From the NCBI GenBank assembly GCA_032164295.1, contig JAJHTX010000006.1:1674001-1738000 (forward strand): a stretch of 64,000 nucleotides of DNA. Direction: 5' to 3'. The stretch is from Inonotus obliquus. Lineage: Eukaryota > Basidiomycota > Agaricomycetes > Hymenochaetales > Hymenochaetaceae. The stretch's first letter is position 1, and each line of letters begins with the position of its first letter. Under the pieces are notes generated by a model. It did not search any database. It worked only from the letters and a program-made list of their open reading frames with translations, and was not told the origin of the DNA. Both the position numbers and the translations under genes were made by a program. This document shows, piece after piece, positions 22,101 through 34,035 of the stretch.

Positions 22101-23165
22101 AGTCAGAAGCTGTTCGAGTATAATGAAATTCTCCTTTCGCGTTTCGTCAAAGATTTTGACGTATTTGAACTTCGGATGCACACATAGCGCGAGGTTACTG
22201 GGTAACGTCCACGGGGTCGTCGTCCACGCAAGTAAGCTCGTCGTCTGGTCATCCACAAGTGGGAACGTAACAACCACACTCGGATCCGACACATCCTTAT
22301 ACTCCTGCTGCGCCTCGAAATTACTCAACGGAGTCGTACATCCCGTCGAATACGGCATAACTCTCAACCCACGATATACAAGTCCCTTCTCATATAACGT
22401 CGCAAAAGCCCACCAAACACTTTCCATAAAGCTTGTGTTGAGAGTTTTGTAATCGTTGTCGAAATCAATCCAACGACCCATGCGTTCGACAGTTTTGCGC
22501 CACTCAGACGCGTAGCGCATAACGATTGCGCGACATTCGGCATTATAAGCGGGTATTCCCATTGCGAGGACGTCGTCTTTACCACGGATCCCGAGCTTTT
22601 TGTCGATTTCGTGCTCAACAGGTAGACCGTGCGTATCCCATCCGAAACGTCGTTCGACGTAGAATCCGGAGGCGGTCGCATGCCGGGTAACGATATCCTG
22701 TATCCATGCAGGACAATCAAACGCATTACGAATTTCGAATATTCAAACGAAAGGAATATCGAATACAACCCAAGTAAGCATACACCCGGGATATCCAACC
22801 AAATTAGATCTAAGAATGACTCGCCTTGATAGTACCAGCAAGCAAATGGCCATAATGTGGCAACCCAGTTGCAAACGGCGGTCCATCATAAAACGAATAT
22901 GGCGGCCTCTGTTCGCTCAGCTTAAGCTGCGTCTTAAATGCATCGATCTCCCGCCAGAACTTGATAACTTTTTCTTCCTCTTGTGGGAAGTTGAAGTTTG
23001 CTGAGACTATTCACCGCGTCGCACCCATTCGTTGAGAAAGATTAGAATGGTGTGAGATTGTGCGGAATGTGCATTGGTGAGAATATGATATAGGGAAGAG
23101 ACTGAGCTTAAGATCGTGGCGAACATATTGAACGTGCACTTACTATCGTGTGGAGGAAAGCTCAT
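19131..23165 (-). CDS. ILS1: Cytosolic isoleucyl-tRNA synthetase
   Basis: Charges tRNA-Ile with isoleucine in the cytosol. A 22-nt first exon (23165-23144) encodes MSFPPHD. After a 137-bp intron the frame continues as [18 protein letters not shown]. Class I landmarks follow: [26 protein letters not shown] (HIGH-type), the editing-domain stretch [28 protein letters not shown], and [15 protein letters not shown] (KMSKS). Next come the anticodon-binding helices ([32 protein letters not shown]) and a C-terminal domain ending LSLAWPAP. About a dozen introns are inferred. One of them, 22698-22824, has a GC donor (AAG|GCGAGT). Size is near the usual 1,070 aa of eukaryotic cytosolic IleRS. No mitochondrial presequence is seen. 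Confidence 0.95.
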
Positions 23166-24104
23166 CTCCACAAATCTCGTATGAGTTTTCTAGATTGTCT
23201 AATATCCGTAGTTGAGGATATCGATGTCTTTGCCTGTGAATGAAGGTCTATGAGCAGTATGGAAGTGAGTAAAGAGTTGTGTTGACTCGACTCCGCCGAT
23301 CGTTTCTCAAAATAAATTCCATCCCGTCGATCGGATTATCCAAGCACCATCCACATTTGGCAACTTTTATCAAACCTCAACAGTCAAAGCAGGAATTAAT
23401 GTATTCGTATATGTAACAAGACAACCTGCAAATACCGGTGTCCAGCACCAGTCCCGAATGTGAAAGGGAAAAGGTTTTATCTACTAGCTGATCAATCCAC
23501 AAACGTATGTATATATGAATGAATCCTACACTACTAGTCTGCGCCTTCGATGATATGTGGACCTATTGCGGTGTGGCAAGAAGCAAAAGCGACGCGGGCC
23601 GTCGGCGCGCGATATGTACCATTGTCAATCTATCGTTCCTCCCGGTTTTCGAGATTTTAAGGGTAATGTTCAAATTAGGGTTTCCTTTGACACGAACGTG
23701 GGGCGGAATAAAGATACGACGGCAGATGCATCGTATATGATGGCGATGACGGCGTTAGAGCGTGCTATATTGCGCGTGATGACATTGGAGGAGGGTATCG
23801 AGATACGTTAACAGCACGACGGAGATACAGAGTACATGCATAGCCAGCACATGCAATATGAATGATATTCGTGTCGCGAACTAGATCAGCGTCGATGTAT
23901 CGGTAGCTGACTTGTGGCGAAGATGGAAGACGCTTGGCATCTCAAAGCACGGAAGAATTGCAACAATCGTCCAATCGAGGATGAGCGGTCGAATCGTCTT
24001 CCCGAGTTACGGCAAAGCCGTCTCCACGGTTTGATTGAACTACCGTACCCTCAGAATCGCCATCCCAAATCATGTTGGTGACACTTGAATGGGAGGGAAC
24101 GGTT
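23166..24104. other. Intergenic gap, 0.9 kb
   Basis: This gap separates the 3' end of the MAPKK gene from the 5' end of the tRNA synthetase gene. Small + strand frames at 23519-23811 show no family resemblance. I see nothing definite. Confidence 0.5.
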
Positions 24105-25951
24105 CTATGACTCCCGTATGCTAGAACCCGACGATGCCGATGACGCGGGGGAGGAATTGTTGGCCTCACGGAAAGCAACCGCTCGCTCCACCCATCCAAC
24201 CATGTCAACATCTCGGCTTCGATCCTCACGAAGAAAAGGGTGTTCCTATCGATAATCGCGTTAACTTCGGATGCTTTAAGCTAATTAGATTGAGGGACAC
24301 ATACCAAGAGCTCCGCATACGTTGCTCGTGCCGTAGGTTCCTTCACCAAGCACCTTCGTACAAAGTCTTGCGCTTCGTCCGAATATTCTTCAGTTAACTC
24401 AGGCGCTGGGCCGTTTACAATAGCTTGCAGTTGCGCGAAGACGTTGGCGTACGTCTCCGGTGGATATGGATACCGACCGATCGACATTTCAATGATAGAC
24501 AGACCAAGCGACCAAACGTCTGATGATACGGTATATGTACCGAGATTATTTTGGCTTTCGCCCTTGATTCGCTCCGGAGCCATGTAGGATTGACAACCAA
24601 TGTTCGTCTTCGCCAATGATTTCTCTAGCTGGCCCGATACACCGAAGTCGCAGAGCTTGACCTGTCCTTTCCTGTTGATGAGGACGTTCGTGGGCTTCAC
24701 ATCACGGTGGATGATCTGAAGTTCGTCTTTCAGGAACTTGAGTCCCCGAACCATGCTGTGCGTAATTCGCGCGAGGACATCCTCTGGTATCCCCGCCGAC
24801 TGAAGGGTATCAACGGAGCCCGCGTCCATGAACTCCATACAATAGTAGACACATGATTCGATGAAGAATGCGCCGTAAAACTCGACAATTTCATTTGAGA
24901 CAGCCCGATGGAGAATGTCTAGTTCCATTAAGATAGCGCTCAGTTTCGCATCGTCCAATTCTAATCGGATCTCCTAGACGCATGTTAGCGCTCCCGTGCA
25001 GGCTGGTAGGGGCGACCTGGGTAACTAACCTTCATTGCCATGAGGACGTTTGTCGGTTTGTGTAAGACCTTTTTGACAGTGCCGTAATTGCCGTGTCCGA
25101 GCTCCTCTAGAAGCTGCATCTGCGACATGTTGATCGAGAAAGACGATCCATTCGAAAAGTCCACGCCCGCAGCATGGACTACAGCCTTGCCGCTAAAGTT
25201 GAGTGCACCCGAGGGATCACTATATAGGAATTAAGTAAACCCCGTTCACGCACAGCATTAGAAAATCAAGATAACGAAACGGAAAATAAATGGAAAAGGG
25301 GAGTGATTCGTGAAAGGAACAAAGACGAAGACGTACACAATTTTATTGAAGTTTGAAAAGGGGCTACCAGCGACAGTTGGTGGTCGGCGCATAGGTTCTT
25401 CTCGAGGTGGGACACCACGCGCGAGACCTGCACCGTCAGCACCGCCTCCACCTTCAGGCCCGATAATATCGCGGATATTAAAATTCGGGCGTGCTCGCCG
25501 GCCAGCGAGGCCGCCACGAGGAGAAGGAGGTGGACCCGCGGGCACAGGGGATGACTGGAAGTTGCGGAGGAGACCCGGATGGGCTGCGGGCGTGAGTGAA
25601 GCGGCTGGTGATGAGTTCTGACTAGCGCGGTTTGCCATCTGTATGCGGGGATAGGATGCGGAATACACGATGCGTGAGTGGAGGTGTTTAATCTAGAAAG
25701 GCAGAAAGGATCAAGGTACGTACGGCGGCCATCTTCGCAGCCAGGGAAGGTGGTATGCGGGTTGTGGTAGTCCCACCACGAGCTAGGGAACCCACCGTGC
25801 TGGGACGGGGTTGAGGGGAGGGAGAGGCACCGTTCATTGTACTGACAGTAGGTACTGCGGGAGCGCTGTGTGGAGGAGGGATGGTAGAAGAAGGAGGGAG
25901 AGAAGGAGAGTGGTCGGCAGGGTTTGGCGGATGCTGGGGCTGGTTAACCAT
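24105..25951 (-). CDS. PBS2: MAP kinase kinase of the HOG pathway, Pbs2 type
   Basis: A dual-specificity kinase that activates the Hog1 MAPK under osmotic stress, in the cytoplasm. Five exons are inferred: 25951-25724, 25638-25337, 25219-25030, 24973-24305 and 24245-24105, giving 509 aa. The N-terminal 180 residues are Pro/Ser-rich and disordered. The Pbs2 hallmark NKIVDPSGALNFSGKAVVHAAGVDF is joined across an intron. The kinase domain has LGHGNYGTV, AMKEIRLELD (ATP lysine), IIHRDVKPTNVL, CDFGVSGQL, the activation loop SLAKTNIGCQSYMAPERI with the Ser and Thr targets, and VSSDVWSLGL. The last exon gives EHPFLREDRSRDVDMVGWVERAV, typical of MAPKK ends. The yeast protein is longer because of a larger N-terminus. 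Only 104 bp separates its ATG from that of the divergent BAG gene. Confidence 0.95.
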
Positions 25952-26055
25952 GATGTGAGTGAGGATTTAGAATAGGTGAACAAGATGACGTTAATCAAGT
26001 CACGTGTTATTTCTATATCCTCCCTCTCCTGTGTGTTCTTTGTGATGCTTATGTC
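25952..26055. promoter_or_regulatory. Shared divergent promoter of PBS2 and the BAG gene
   Basis: The two start codons face away from each other across 104 bp, so core promoters and 5' UTRs must share or overlap. A CACGTG lies at about 26002-26007. Both products are stress-related, which makes co-regulation plausible. Confidence 0.5.
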
Positions 26056-27036
26056 ATGTCCGACCTTAGGAGACACCTTCACTGGGACGACATCAATCCT
26101 ACATACGCTGCCGGTGCTGCAGGTGATGATCAGTCAACAAAGGTCATGGTACAACATTTACTCACCTCGTTGTTGTAGCACTCGCTGTCGTTATCTTCAC
26201 TATCGGGGTTACCCACTTGGGGACGAAAGGAGGGATGACGCTCTCAGTCAGGTGGGGTCGTGAAAAGTATGTTAGCCAATGACATTATCATCACCGCGGC
26301 TGACCTTTCCGTCAGGCTCCGTGTCCCAATCCCTTCACCAGATACCAAACTCGGTGCTCTCCGCTCATCCCTCGCTGAACAAACAGGCCTTCCCTATGAT
26401 GCCTTCAAGCTCATCCATGCTGGCGCCGTCATGAAAGATGACAACGCTCCTTTGACTGCCTATGGTCTACGGAGTGGTAGCAAAATCGTAATCATCGACG
26501 GTGCTGCTCACGCTCATTCCGGAGGCCCTCCCCCGCCCCCTACTGAAAATAAAAACAAAACGAAACCTGAGACAGAGGAAGCGACGATCACCGTTATCCG
26601 TGATGAACTCGCGCGCGTGCAAGAGAACCTCATGCCTGCACTTGATGTATTCCTTCAATCCATCGCTCCTTCACATCCTTCACAACCTTCTTCAGCTCCG
26701 GGCGCCACGTCTGCCGATGACGCACCCTCATCCACCGAATCACAACCAGCTCCACAAGCACCGGCACAACCAACCAGCTCTAGCACTAGCACCGGCACTA
26801 CTGCTAGTACCGTACCCAAACCTCCACCCTCAAGCACCCTCCCAGATATCGAGATGGAGCACAATCGTCTTGGCGAAGAGTTCTTACAATCACTCCTCCG
26901 GCTTGACGTTCTTACTATGGATCGATCGTGGGACTCGGCGCGCGCGGAGCGTAAAAGTGCTGTGAAGCATATCCAGGCACTCTTAGATCGCCTTGACGGT
27001 GGTTGGCGGGAACGAAAAGAGCATCTTGCTTCTTAA
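26056..27036 (+). CDS. Membrane-anchored ubiquitin-like/BAG co-chaperone
   Basis: BAG proteins bind the Hsp70 ATPase domain and act as nucleotide exchange factors. Three exons are inferred: 26056-26122, 26179-26266 and 26316-27036, giving 291 aa. The first exon MSDLRRHLHWDDINPTYAAGA leads into a membrane segment (ALAVVIFTIGVTHLGT, about residues 22-37). Next comes a ubiquitin-like domain starting MTLSVRWGREKLRV and running to YGLRSGSKIVIIDG. A Pro/Ser/Thr-rich linker interrupts the helical part, and the BAG C-terminal helices are LGEEFLQSLLRLDVLTMD and ERKSAVKHIQALLDRLDGGW. The ATG at 26260 is not the start because it lies next to the donor of intron 2. The layout resembles yeast Snl1 in having a membrane anchor plus BAG, so an ER or nuclear-envelope site is likely. 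Confidence 0.88.
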
Positions 27037-27173
27037 CGGGTCCACTCAAACTCCCCGCCTGCTCATCTTATACTATCCCCTCTGTTTATATATCTTAATT
27101 GCAAACGCCTATAGATGCCTTGGTTCTTAGCCAAATAAGAAAATTGGTATTGACTACGTTGAAACGTGATTCT

Positions 27174-29048
27174 TCATCGACAAAGCGCAAGTGCAACGAT
27201 ATGAACGTTCCTCTTAGCATCTGTATTCAGATGTCTTCTACGCCTTATTATCAAAGCCTGAGAGGTATCGTAATTAAGCGGCAAGCACGGAATAAACATC
27301 TGGAAGGAAATATGATTACTTACATGGGGTTTTTCTTCTTCTGAGGAAGCATATGCAATCGCCATACTCTCCGTCGTGAATGCACACCAGAGACGAAGCT
27401 TTAGTTGTTCGGTAATTGAAATCTCTGGTTCTGGTTGAGGTTGGATTTCATCTGATTTCGATTTCTCCAACGGGTTCTGTTGTGTGTGATCGTCCTGTGG
27501 AGTCTTATTCTTTCTAGATTCTTCGGAGGCTGAAGGTAAATCGTCGTCTTCGAACCCAGAGTCCGAAATCGTATCATCCTTGACGAATTCCTTCGTAACG
27601 AGAAGTACTCCTATGTTTGGTTCTTCACCGCGTCTGCCGATCTCATCTACGCCAGTAGTCAAACGGATCAGCAATGCTATGGTCTATACGGACATTCCGA
27701 GAGAGATATTGAGCTCACCACAAAACGCTCCGAGTTTCTCTTGAAGGATATTGTGCGTTTCCTCAGGAGGCGAAGATAGGAGAGCCTCTGATAATGTACG
27801 TGCGAAAGAGGTGCGTATGATGGCTTCACCTGTGCCTACACGTTATCATAGTCAGCATAGACAGATAGAAGAGAAAAAGGAATACATTCGACGGCGTTTC
27901 ACGTACCAGAAACACTACATGCTACACCAGTCCGTGCACCAGGAGGTGAATGTGCCCAAACACCTGCACCAAATATAGCTGCCTCTTATGCTTTCCTCTG
28001 AATTCAAACCACGAAGAAAAACTAAAGGTAAAATACTGTCGCTCACCTCGCCAATGCGCCCAGGGTATTTAAGAAGTAGGCCACCGCTGAGCGATACCAG
28101 CATGAGTGACTTCAATTGTAGAGTAAGAAGACTACAAACCTTGAAACTCCAGCAGAGAGTTTTCCGGTGGTATCACACGCTACCGCACCGACTGTGTCTT
28201 CAAGCAACGAAGGATCTTCAACTTTAGGTAAGATAGCACTCGCAAGCGTTGATTGGCAACCCTTAGATGTCGTTGCTTCTGATTCAAGGTTAGCACTTTC
28301 GAGTCGGGTCTTCCATTTCTGCCATTCTCTTCGAGCATTCTCCGAAATCAAAGCGTCTTGATTGACAAGCTGGTGTCCAGATGAGGAAGCGAAGGATTGT
28401 GCTCCAGGGCCTACTAGAGTACTAAAAATTAAAGAATAAGAATAAGTAGTGCGTTGTTATATATCACAAAGAACTTACAGAGGAGGTACGCGCCCGAGAG
28501 GTTGTGGTTTCTGCGAGTTTTCTAGAACTTCTCGTGCAAGACTGATTGGATTCTTGACTCCTAGGAACCAGCATTATTCTCACGAATAATTGAAGATATG
28601 TAGCGCATACAGACCTTGAACAGCACCGACGCTCCCAAAGTAATGAGTAACACCGTCCATAATCGACGCGTCGCATTCTACTGTTCCGTCGATGGTTAAA
28701 TTAGCACCATAACCTGTTCACGATAAATCATGAATTTCCGCGCCGAGTTTCAAGAAGATCCGGAAAAAGCACCGGCATTCAGACATTCATCATCTTCTAG
28801 AGAACGTATGGCTAGTTCCACGGCACTTAGACTTTTCTCCTCGTGTTTCAGTAAGCGTATAGCTGCACTACACGCTCTGCCAATCGAAGATCAGATTTCA
28901 CTGGCAATCCGACGGAATACGGGTTAACTTACGAGCGTAGGGCATGCCGGACAGCTTTCTCCGACGCGGGATCGGTACTGTGGTATCCCGCACCTCCGTG
29001 TACCGCAATGAGCCACGGAAATGCCGCGGTACTGTAACCAGTCGGCAT
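27174..29048 (-). CDS. Threonine aspartase (taspase 1-like), N-terminal nucleophile hydrolase
   Basis: The asparaginase-2/taspase family consists of precursors that cleave themselves before a Thr, which becomes the nucleophile. The ATG at 29048 opens MPTGYSTAAFPWLIAVHGGAGYHSTDP, the family's VHGGAG start. Later exons give SLEDDECLNAG joined to YGANLTIDGTVECDASIMDG, then FGSVGAVQGVKNPISLARE. The processing site is LLEDTVGAVACD with the Thr before VGAV. After it come SGGLLLKYPGRIGE, CSVSGTGEAIIRTSFARTLSEALL and a C-terminal strand with GVLLVTKEFV. A long Glu/Ser-rich acidic insert sits near the end, and the terminus ALIIRRRRHLNTDAK is basic. Several introns are inferred. Animal taspase 1 cleaves after Asp in nuclear factors; the fungal substrate is unknown. 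Confidence 0.87.
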
Positions 29049-29310
29049 GGGTGCAAAAAAAAGCAGAAATTGGAGTTGGGAAAACAAGAGTGATCGGAGT
29101 TTCTGTGAGAAGATCTCCCCAGAGCACGTCGATCACCCAAAACGTGCACGTGCATGTGGTCCTTCCTAATTTGGGCCCTGACTGCGGTGGGCACTATATT
29201 CGAGTGGAGATTTATTTTTCAAAGTTTCAAAACTTGAAGAGACCTACCAGCACTCATGTCTTCTCTTCCACCAGTCCTAGCAATACGGTTGACTCGATAA
29301 CACGATAATC

Positions 29311-31060
29311 ATGGACTCGATTCCAATAGAAGCCCCTTTTGCCGCCACATTTCCTCTCCCGTTTCGTGTGCTCGTTCTTGCGGGAGTTGGTATACTCTGC
29401 TGGGCAACCAACCTCCACGGATTACACTTCCTCGGCGTAGATGCAGCTTCTGCTCTCGAGTTTCGCTCTCATGATCCGTACGGACTCCCACTCGGGCATG
29501 GACACGGACGCCCGTACGCCCAAGGTTTACGACATGGTCTCACTAATCCAGGACCACCTGACTCAATTGCACTTGCACGCGCTGTATATCGATTGTGTGC
29601 TTCTTATGCATTTGTAGTGTTCACTGGATGGGCGGTCTTTCGTGTTGTTACGCGCGGTGAGCTTGTACTTGTGGATGTGTACAAGTGGGTACCGGCGGTG
29701 ACGATGTTGGTTGTGGTGATGTTTATGGTTTCGCCGTTTAATCTTTTCGAGAGGCGCGTGCGTGATATGTTTCTCGCGTAAGTAAATGTAGAAAGCGTGT
29801 TGATATAACAACTTGTGTATTAACTACTTTTTGAATGTATAGATCTGTTCGACGATGTCTGTTTAGCTCGTCGAGTTCACCAGTGTATTTCTGTGATGTC
29901 GTGCTGGCCGATATTTTCACTTCCTTCGCGAAAGTTATTGGAGATGTCTGGTTATCTTTCTACATGATCATGCCTGGCGGTAGCCTTCTCGTCTTCCCCC
30001 AACAATACGGCTGGACGAGGTTGATGGTTCCGTGCCTTTTGAGGTAAGTAATCAGCCAGCATCAACTTGTATAATCTTTATTTACCATTGTCTTTTCAAA
30101 GTATTCCATACGCTGTTCGATTTCGACAATGTATAATCGACTACATGCAGCCGACAACTACGGATAAGAAACAACTGTATAACGCATTGAAATACGCCAC
30201 GTCATTCCCTGTCATATTCTTGTCCGCTGCACAGCGAGAGATCGCTCCAGACTCGGAGAACGAAGCTAAGATTGGACAGCATCCGCTCTTTCGACTTTGG
30301 TACGTCCATGTCCTTGATTATATACCTTTTCAGATGTTAACCGAGGTGATTTAGGCTTTTATCCGTCGGTTTGAACTCATTGTACTCGTTCTGGTGGGAT
30401 GTAACAAATGACTGGGGTCTCGAGCTGTTAAAACCGAAACACGATTCACCTCGTCAACCACCAAAACCCCTTTTATTACCAGCTCTGCAAGCTCGGAGGT
30501 CCTCTCTAGAAAACTCTCCTTCATTACACGCTCGTCGCACTTCCTTAGACTCCCAGTCCTACTCCCACACATCCCATCCATCATCATCATCATCGCCCTT
30601 CACTTCACAACACCAGCCTTCAAGACCCTACGCCTGGGGGCTTCGTCCTCTCCTTCTCTTTCCACTCCCAACTTACCCGATGGCAATCTTTACGAACCTC
30701 ATTCTTCGACTTACGTGGTCGCTTAAATTATCCGCTCATTTGCATGCACAGGTTAGCGGTGCATTATTGTTTTTCTGGTTGGAGGTTGCGGAGTTGGTGA
30801 GGAGATGGATTTGGGTTTTCTTCAGGGTTGAATGGGAGTGTGTGAGGAGGGAGATGGAGATGATGGGAGGGGAGGAGTTTGGGTTGCAGGTTAGGAATAG
30901 GATGAGAGGGGATGACGACGAAGAGGATGAAGAGAGTGAAGTATATGGCCTTCAGGATGGTGTTGGTGTGTCGAGGTCTGGTATGGATCTGGATGGTGTT
31001 GGTCGTCCTCTATTCGATGAATCCCGTGATAAACTGGCCATCGAGAATGGTCTGCCATAA
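29311..31060 (+). CDS. EXS-domain membrane protein, Erd1-like
   Basis: Four exons are inferred: 29311-29777, 29843-30043, 30102-30299 and 30355-31060, giving 523 aa. Several hydrophobic segments are visible: RVLVLAGVGILCWATNL near the start, the YAFVVFTGWAVFRVV segment, the WVPAVTMLVVVMFMVSPFNLF segment and more in later exons. The EXS signature appears in FCDVVLADIFTSFAKVIGDVW, the block YAVRFRQCIIDYM, NALKYATSFPVI and LNSLYSFWWDVTNDWGL. A Pro/Ser-rich hydrophilic loop and an acidic tail follow. Erd1 of yeast is a Golgi protein that affects retention of ER luminal proteins and phosphate recycling. The family is clear, the precise role is inferred. The gene is convergent with DBP7, with 150 bp between stop codons. 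Confidence 0.88.
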
Positions 31061-31210
31061 CATAACTCCCCATTTTTATACGTAGATGTTTGTTTAGATA
31101 TCCCTGCACTTCTATTGGCACTAATCAATACCTTTCTTCATCGTTATCTAACATTGATTGCTATCGATATGAATGCCGGAAGCAAACAAGTAACTACTCC
31201 GTAGCTAAAG

Positions 31211-33860
31211 CTATCGTGAGCCAACAAGCCTCTCCAAGTCGTCACCTCCTGCAACCTGGAATTCATCCGTTCCAGTAGCCATCAACCTTCCGCCCTTCTT
31301 AACAAGCCGTCCTTGACGGCGTACAACTTCTTGCATGCGCGCTTCAGCCGTCCCATCGCGCTCCAGATCCACCTTGTTCGTGCCAACCTTCACTCGAAGC
31401 CGGTCATGTGGCTTGTTCTTTACCACACCCGACTTTTGATTTGATTTTGATTTCGACTTTGGTTTTGAGGTGCCACCCTTCTGCGTAATATTCCCTGGAG
31501 CTTCGCGCAGAGCAAAAGATTTAGCAAGGTGTCCAAGATGGAGGTTACGAATGTGGAATATATGTTTCTCGTCTGATGGGTGTGTTGCGTATGCGCGCAT
31601 GTGTGAGAGGAAAGCTTTTCGAGCTAGGTCTCCGTGCTACGCGTAAAGTATTCTAGTCAGCTGTGCATCGTTCGGATACACGTAACGAAAAAAGAAGCAA
31701 ACCTCTTTCTGTTTGAGAACCCAACGCTCCAAAGCAAGCTGAACCTGTGTCGCACGTTCCTCGTACTCCTCCCCCTTTCCACCAAACCCACTCCTTAGCA
31801 CACTTTCGACGCTCACAGGTACAATACTCGCTTTCTTCTTCTTCCTTTCCCCGTCTGTATTATCACTGACGTTCATCCTTTCCTCAATCCACTTCGTCCA
31901 CTCCTGTTCACTGGGCGAAACGAAACTCCACGCCTCGCCTCCCTTCCCTACACGCGCTGTCCTCCCTACACGGTGTACATATTCAGTTGCCCCACCTTCC
32001 GTTGGTAAATCGTACTGGACTACTGCACGGACGAGAGGAAGGTCGAGTCCACGCGAGGCGACACTTGTGCATAACAGAATTGAAGATTTCCGTGAAAGGG
32101 CTTTCGGTGATGGTTCGTTGGACTTCGATTGGGATCGAGAGTCTGCGAATCCTTTGAGTGATGATTGTCGGGTTTGTAGGGGAAGGGAGCCATGTAGACG
32201 ATATATTGTTGTTTCAGGGAGGAAAGAGCAAGATAGAGCGATCTCCTCCTTTGTCTTTTTATTGGAGACACCACTGGTATCTTCATTGTCGTTGTAATTT
32301 TCCGACTCGCTGTCACTGGCAGGCTCGCCCGAGGTTCCGTCAATGGAAGAACCCCCGAGTAGTCTCCAATGATAGTCGACCGAGTCCGTGCAGCTGAGAA
32401 ACACGATAATTCTGGCTCCGTTTCGGCCCTGTGTTTGGGTTAACAAGGTTCTCAGGAGGGCCACTAGTGCTACGAGTCGAAGCTTCAATGGAACCACAAT
32501 GTATTTTTGCAAGAGCTGGGAAGGTGGAGTGAACTTCTCGTCCTTAGCTGCTATATTTTGCTTGCCCTCGATGGTACCTGGTCCAGCGACAGGCTTTTCA
32601 GTCTCCGATGCTTTCACGATTATTGGCTTCACAAGCGCTGTTCCCGCGAGCTGCTGCACGTTTTCCTTGATAGTCGCGGAGCAAAGAATCGTTCTTCGCC
32701 GTCTGTTCCAATCCCATCCGCCAACCTCCGTGCTCTTGCCTTCTTCTACAGCCTGTATGGCAAGTCGTCTCCTCCCTTCAAGAGCTTGAAGAATATCCTT
32801 GATCGTCTCCTCAAACCCGAGATCCATAAGTCGATCTGCTTCATCCAAAACGAGCCACCGACATTTTCCGACGTTAAACGAGGATGTGTTCTGGAGATGG
32901 TCGAGAAGACGTCCGGGAGTGCAGACAAGAATAGGAAGGCCTTTTCGCAGACGTGCTTTCTCGTGAGTCCGGTTCTCACCACCGATAAGTAGTCCAGAAA
33001 CTAACCAGCGCGTAAGTCGGGCGGACGGCATTGCATCATCGATATTCTCGTCTGAAGGTCGTAATCGTAAAGTCAGCAATTGTTCAACGACGTCCGAGAT
33101 TTGCTTCGCTAGTTCCCGTGTTGGGGCAATAATTATAGCGAGCGTCCCGATCGAACGGTCAATATACGAAAGCGAGCTTAATGGAAGAAGGTCTTGAAGA
33201 ATTGGAAGGAGGAATGACAATGTCTTTCCTGAACCGGTCTGACTCTGGATAAAGACATCCCGCTCCAATGCATCCTCAGGTGATGGAGGTAGTAGTGCTG
33301 GAAGGGATTCACGTTGGATGGACGTAGGAGTGCTGATGTTCATTTTTGTTGACAGATGCGCGATTATTAAAGAATCCAGTCCAAGGCCCGCAAAGGTGGA
33401 TCTGTCTTGCAGAGGAGCATTACTAGGCCTAGTAGTTCGTGGAAGCGCATCGGGAGCGTCTTCGACACGCAATTTAGGATTGGAGGAAAATAGTGAGGAG
33501 ACGATTTGAGGGTGTCTGGAGGTGCTGGTCGACTTGTGATTCCCTGGATCTTTGTAGGCGGATTGCTGCTTCTGCGGAGCAACAGAAGTTCGAGACTTCT
33601 TCGCTGGATGAGGGCTCTCTTCAAGCTCAATGGAGGTCGACTCTTTGGGTTTCTGTTGTAATTTGGAGCTAGGTACATTCTTCCGCTTTAGTGTTCGTTT
33701 GGCCTGTACCCTGCCAATAATACTTGAATACGAGACGATTATTTGTCCCTTCCAAAAGCTCGACGCACCTATCTGTCCATCTGCCGCCCTTTGTTTTATT
33801 CGCAGACCGTACGGGGAGTACAGACGACTCTGCGAGATTAAGCACAATATCGTCATCCAT
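31211..33860 (-). CDS. DBP7: DEAD-box RNA helicase Dbp7 (DDX31 family)
   Basis: A nucleolar ATP-dependent RNA helicase for 60S ribosome assembly. Three exons are inferred: 33860-33769, 33710-31703 and 31636-31211, giving 841 aa. The start [11 protein letters not shown] is typical of Dbp7. A long basic Ser-rich N-terminus follows. Helicase motifs in order: Q-motif region [23 protein letters not shown] (I), PTRELAKQ (Ia), [22 protein letters not shown] (II), CSATIKENV (III, SAT), [22 protein letters not shown] and [16 protein letters not shown] (VI). An acidic insert with [15 protein letters not shown] lies between the RecA lobes. The C-terminal exon has [13 protein letters not shown] and a Lys-rich tail, again as in Dbp7. 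Confidence 0.95.
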
Positions 33861-34035
33861 GGTTGCGGATAAGGTCAAAATAAAGTCCAATTTTTGCTCC
33901 CATGGCAATTTCCGACCAAGTGATCGACGTGTCTGGTTACACGGACACGGTCGCCGCTCACCTGTGCCTTGACACGTCGCGTCTCCCCATCTTCATCTCT
34001 CTGCTTTCTATCAACCACCACCTCAAAAGCAGGGC

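Noticed and set aside
23519..23811. Small gene between IleRS and MAPKK
   Set aside because: Two frames look faintly protein-like, but neither has a good start, supporting exons or a family match.
26260..27036. BAG gene start at the ATG-like position 26260 in a long open frame
   Set aside because: The first 55 bases are intron. Two upstream exons give the correct ubiquitin-like start MTLSVRWGREK.
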